Positions 60,829 through 64,000 of a stretch of 64,000 nt of DNA are shown one piece after another; position 1 is the stretch's first letter, and each line of letters opens with the position of its first letter. This DNA is from a bacterium (GTDB lineage Bacteria; Krumholzibacteriota; Krumholzibacteriia; LZORAL124-64-63): NCBI GenBank assembly GCA_003353795.1, contig PIVY01000003.1:1-64000 (forward strand), in the 5' to 3' direction. Position numbers and translations under genes: made by a program. The notes beneath the pieces were generated by a model. It was not told the DNA's origin. It did no database searches and saw nothing but the letters and a program-made list of their open reading frames with translations.

Positions 60829-63060
60829 ATGTCATTGCGAACGTCCTGCATCCTGTTGCTGGTCCTGCTCGTCTCGGTACCGGCGCACGCTGCCCGGATC
60901 GACGCGTTGACCGGAGAGCCCATCCCCGCTCCTCTGGCCGACCTCGCCGCCGACGCGCCCTCGGCTCCGGCCTACCGCGACGGCGATCTCGAACTCCTCG
61001 CCCACATCACCGACGGTACGTCCAAGAGCGTGCGCGCCCTGCCGGGCAACGTGGTGATCTGGCAGAACGGCGCCGCCCTCGTGGCCACCGACCTCAGCGT
61101 TCCCGCCGCTCCGGTGGAACTCGGCCGCTTCGTGCTCACGGCCCAGCCGTCGGACATGCAGGTGATCGGCACCACGGTCTACGTGGCGCTGCGCAAGTCG
61201 GCAGGGCTGCTGATCCTCGACTACGCCGATCCGGCCATGCCGCAGGTGGTCGGAAACCTCATGGGATTCGATCTCCTCTCGGTGGCCGTGGAGGGTGACC
61301 GCGCCTACTGCGGCCGCGGCAGCTCCGGCGTCCTGGTCGTCGACCTCACCGACCCCGCCAACCCCACCGACATCACCCTCTTCGACACGCCCGGCTCCGC
61401 CAACGGCACCGACATCGACGGCAACATTCTCTACGTGGCCATGGGTACCGACGGCCTCGGCGTCTACGACGTCACCGACCCCCTGGCCCCCATCGCCCTC
61501 GGTTCGGCGGCCACCAACGGGTTCTGCACCTACGTCCAGGAACGCGACGGCGTGGCCTACGCCTGCGACGGCAGCGGCCTGAGCATCTTCGACGTGAGCT
61601 TCCCCGCCGTCCCCACGCCGCTCGGGACCTACAGCGCCGGCGGTACCTGCTACGAGATGTGCTTCACCGGCAACGCGAGCGTCATCTACCTCGCCGGCCT
61701 GCCGGGCATGTTCTCGCTGATGGTCGCCGACCCGACCAGTCCCGTGGTGCTGGACGCCGCGTCGGTGTCGGGTAGCTTCAGCTGCGCCGACGCCGGCGGC
61801 ACCGCCGTGCTGGCCGCCCGCTACTCCGGACTGCACGTCTTCGACGGCAGCTTCGACACCGTGGCCAACATCACCAACGGCGGCTTCGCCATGAAGCTGC
61901 ACCTCGACGGCACCGAGGTCTACGTGGCCGACCTCTCGGGCGGCGTGCGCATCTACGACCTCACCGACCCGGAGAACCCCGTCTTCGTCACCGAGGTCGC
62001 CACCGACCCCAACTGCCAGGACCTGGCCGTCCAGGCCGGCATCCTCCACGCCGTCAACGCCAACAACACCGGCGCCGGCCTGACCCTCACCGACGTGACC
62101 GACCCGGCGTCGCCCCTGCCGCTGTCCGAGTTCAACACCACGAACCAGACCATGGGCATCGGGCTCGACGGCGACCTCTGCATGCTGGCCAACGGCTTCG
62201 GCGGCCTGCGCTCGGTGAACGTGGCCGACCCGCTGGCCCCCGCACTTCTGGGCGACCTGCCCTTCGGCGCCAACTGCAACGACGTGATGCCCATCGACAA
62301 CGTGGCCTTCACCGTGTCCTTCGGCGGCGGCATGCTGTCCGTGGACATCACCGACGCCACGAACATGTCCATCATCCAGCAGCAGCCCTGGGGCTTCCTC
62401 AACGCCCTGGACATCACCGACGACCTGGCCTGGGTGGCCGACGGCCAGGCCGGCCTGCGCGTCGTCGACATCTCCGACCCGGCGAACCTCGTGTCCCTGG
62501 CGACCCAGGCCGTCGGCGGCCAGCCGCGCGACGTGGTGCGCTCGCGAGTGGGCAGCCCCTACGCCTACCTGGCCGACGATTTCTACGGTCTGCGCCAGAT
62601 GGACGTGAGTGACCCCACGGCGCCGATCCTCTTCGCGAGCTACCCGTCGGCCGACCGCGGCATGGGCGTGGACGCCGCCGCGGGTCTGGTGGTCCTGGCC
62701 GCCGGCGAGGGCGGCGTGTACGTCTACCGCAACCCCGCGGTGGTGGCCATCGACGAGGAGCCCGAGACACTGCCCGAACCGCCCCTCGCCCTGAGCCTCG
62801 ATGCCGCACCCAATCCGTTCAACCCGCGCCTCGAGGTCTCCTACTCCGTGCCGCGCGCCGGCTGGGCCACCCTGGAAGTGTTCGACGCCCGGGGCCGCCA
62901 CGTGCGCACCCTGATCAGCGCCAACGTCCCGCAGGGCACCGCATCGGTGATCTGGCCTGGCGACGACGCCAGCGGCCGCCCCGTGGCCAGCGGTGTCTAC
63001 CACCTGCGCCTGGTGACCGACGAGCGCGCCACGAGCCGGAGCGTGACTCTGGTTCGCTGA
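60829..63060 (+). CDS. LVIVD-repeat beta-propeller secreted protein with FlgD-like C-terminal domain
   Basis: Repeated L.V.D.(T/S)DP..P; C-term AAPNPFNPRLEVSYSVPRAGWATLEVFDARGRHVRTL..SGVYHLRL. Confidence 0.9.
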   Translation: MSLRTSCILLLVLLVSVPAHAARIDALTGEPIPAPLADLAADAPSAPAYRDGDLELLAHITDGTSKSVRALPGNVVIWQNGAALVATDLSVPAAPVELGRFVLTAQPSDMQVIGTTVYVALRKSAGLLILDYADPAMPQVVGNLMGFDLLSVAVEGDRAYCGRGSSGVLVVDLTDPANPTDITLFDTPGSANGTDIDGNILYVAMGTDGLGVYDVTDPLAPIALGSAATNGFCTYVQERDGVAYACDGSGLSIFDVSFPAVPTPLGTYSAGGTCYEMCFTGNASVIYLAGLPGMFSLMVADPTSPVVLDAASVSGSFSCADAGGTAVLAARYSGLHVFDGSFDTVANITNGGFAMKLHLDGTEVYVADLSGGVRIYDLTDPENPVFVTEVATDPNCQDLAVQAGILHAVNANNTGAGLTLTDVTDPASPLPLSEFNTTNQTMGIGLDGDLCMLANGFGGLRSVNVADPLAPALLGDLPFGANCNDVMPIDNVAFTVSFGGGMLSVDITDATNMSIIQQQPWGFLNALDITDDLAWVADGQAGLRVVDISDPANLVSLATQAVGGQPRDVVRSRVGSPYAYLADDFYGLRQMDVSDPTAPILFASYPSADRGMGVDAAAGLVVLAAGEGGVYVYRNPAVVAIDEEPETLPEPPLALSLDAAPNPFNPRLEVSYSVPRAGWATLEVFDARGRHVRTLISANVPQGTASVIWPGDDASGRPVASGVYHLRLVTDERATSRSVTLVR

Positions 63061-63083
63061 TCTCGCTGCTTGGATCTCACGAA

Positions 63084-63116
63084 GAGAGGCCCGGGTCATC
63101 ACGACCCGGGCCTCTC
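63084..63116. terminator. 13-bp perfect hairpin terminator
   Basis: GAGAGGCCCGGGT-CATCACG-ACCCGGGCCTCTC. Confidence 0.8.
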
Positions 63117-63134
63117 AATCGAGGTGCCGCAGCG

Positions 63135-63701
63135 TCAGTTCATCAACCCCACCACGAGGATCCGTAGGCCCACCAGCACGAGCACCACGCCACCGATGGC
63201 TTCGAGTCGAGGGCCCACCGCGCGCCCGAGGCGACCACCGAGCAGGCAGCCGCCCAGGGAGAAGAGCGCCGCCACGAGGCCGATGACCAGCGAGGGGCGC
63301 CAGACCGAAACATCGAGACACGCGAAGCTGAAACCGACAGCCAGGGCATCGATGCTCGTGGCGACCGACAGCCCCACCAGGTTGCGGCCGCGGGTCGGAT
63401 CCGAGCCGGCGTCCTGAGAGTCCTGGCCGCCCCGCCAGCCGCCGCGGATCATCCGAGCGCCGATCCAGGCCAGCAACAGGAACGCCAGCCAGTGGTCCCA
63501 GGCAGCCACCCAGCGGTTGACCCGGGCCCCCGCGAACCAACCGAGCACCGGCATGAGCCCCTGAAATAGCCCGAAGTGGAACCAGAGGCGGAAGCGGGCC
63601 CGACGGTCGGTGACCCAGCCGGCGGCAGCCGCGGCCAGCGACACAGCGAACGCATCCATGGCCAGCCCCACGGCCACGGCGAAGATCTCCAGACTGCTCA
63701 C
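63135..63701 (-). CDS. mntP: MntP-family manganese efflux pump
   Basis: GTG start; GLAMDAFAVSLAAAAAG..GLFQGLMPVLGWFAG..SIDALAVGFSFACL. Confidence 0.88.
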   Translation of the reverse strand: MSSLEIFAVAVGLAMDAFAVSLAAAAAGWVTDRRARFRLWFHFGLFQGLMPVLGWFAGARVNRWVAAWDHWLAFLLLAWIGARMIRGGWRGGQDSQDAGSDPTRGRNLVGLSVATSIDALAVGFSFACLDVSVWRPSLVIGLVAALFSLGGCLLGGRLGRAVGPRLEAIGGVVLVLVGLRILVVGLMN

Positions 63702-64000
63702 TAGGGACCCGCGTTCACCGGCACCACAACGATGTCGATGCGTCGGTTGCGCGCCCGCCCCTCGGCGGTGCTGTTGGGGGCCACGGGCCGGTCGGGGCCG
63801 TGCCCGACGGTAGCCACGCTGCCTTCGGTGAGTTGCAGCCGACGTTCGAGGCCACCGGCCACGGTGTCGGCGCGGCGTTTGGAGAGATTCTGGTTGGCCG
63901 AACGACTACCCGTATCGTCGGTGTGCCCCTCGACCGTGACGGCCGCCGACGGGAATCGACCCACGGCGGCGGCCAGCTTGTCCATGAGCCCGGCCTGCCC
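63701..64000 (-). CDS. OmpA-family C-terminal domain protein, truncated by the window edge
   Basis: AVTVEGHTDDTGSRSANQNLSKRRADTVAGGLERR..VATVGHGPDRPVAPNSTAEGRARNRRIDIVV. Confidence 0.88.
   Translation of the reverse strand, partial: GQAGLMDKLAAAVGRFPSAAVTVEGHTDDTGSRSANQNLSKRRADTVAGGLERRLQLTEGSVATVGHGPDRPVAPNSTAEGRARNRRIDIVVVPVNAGP

Noticed and set aside
60832-63102. 756-aa minus-strand His/Val/Gly-rich ORF
   Set aside because: Mirror of the LVIVD-repeat gene; repetitive look derives from the repeats on the sense strand.

Overview
A 64-kb high-GC bacterial chromosomal segment with about 45 protein-coding genes on both strands. I found no rRNA, tRNA, CRISPR array or recognisable mobile element. 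Many secreted proteins end in a FlgD-like/C-terminal sorting domain (..NPFNP..L.VyDv.GRlVrtL..G..asG.Y..), and two tandem proteins end in dockerin-like repeats. This suggests a lineage such as Krumholzibacteriota, Eisenbacteria or FCB-related (inference only). Most genes are housekeeping: carB (truncated at the window edge), rluA-like, S9A, S8 and M1 peptidases, gapdh, TGS-uridine kinase, an MsbA-like ABC transporter, exoIII, transketolase, yaaA, mntP. The most notable item is a gene the ORF track misses: a SelW/Rdx-family selenoprotein at 23320..23553. It reads MKVSIEYCRVUNYEP.. with an in-frame TGA at the CxxU position. A bSECIS-like hairpin (CCGCC-GGTCT-GGCGG) starts 16 nt after the TGA, and the gene is coupled to the next one by GTGA. 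Second is a compact metal-efflux control region. A candidate sigma-54 promoter lies in front of a CusCBA-like operon that begins with an unannotated 33-aa membrane ORF. Two palindromic ATGGAGAATATTCT repeats sit at enhancer distance, next to a divergent histidine kinase / NtrC-type regulator pair. That pair is followed by an internally deleted TfoX-like ORF. Other leads are a MurG-HEAT fusion paired with MraY, an orphan membrane-anchored GAP1-like protein, a divergent transketolase with GDG changed to GEG, a four-repeat secreted protein, and tandem dockerin-like paralogues.
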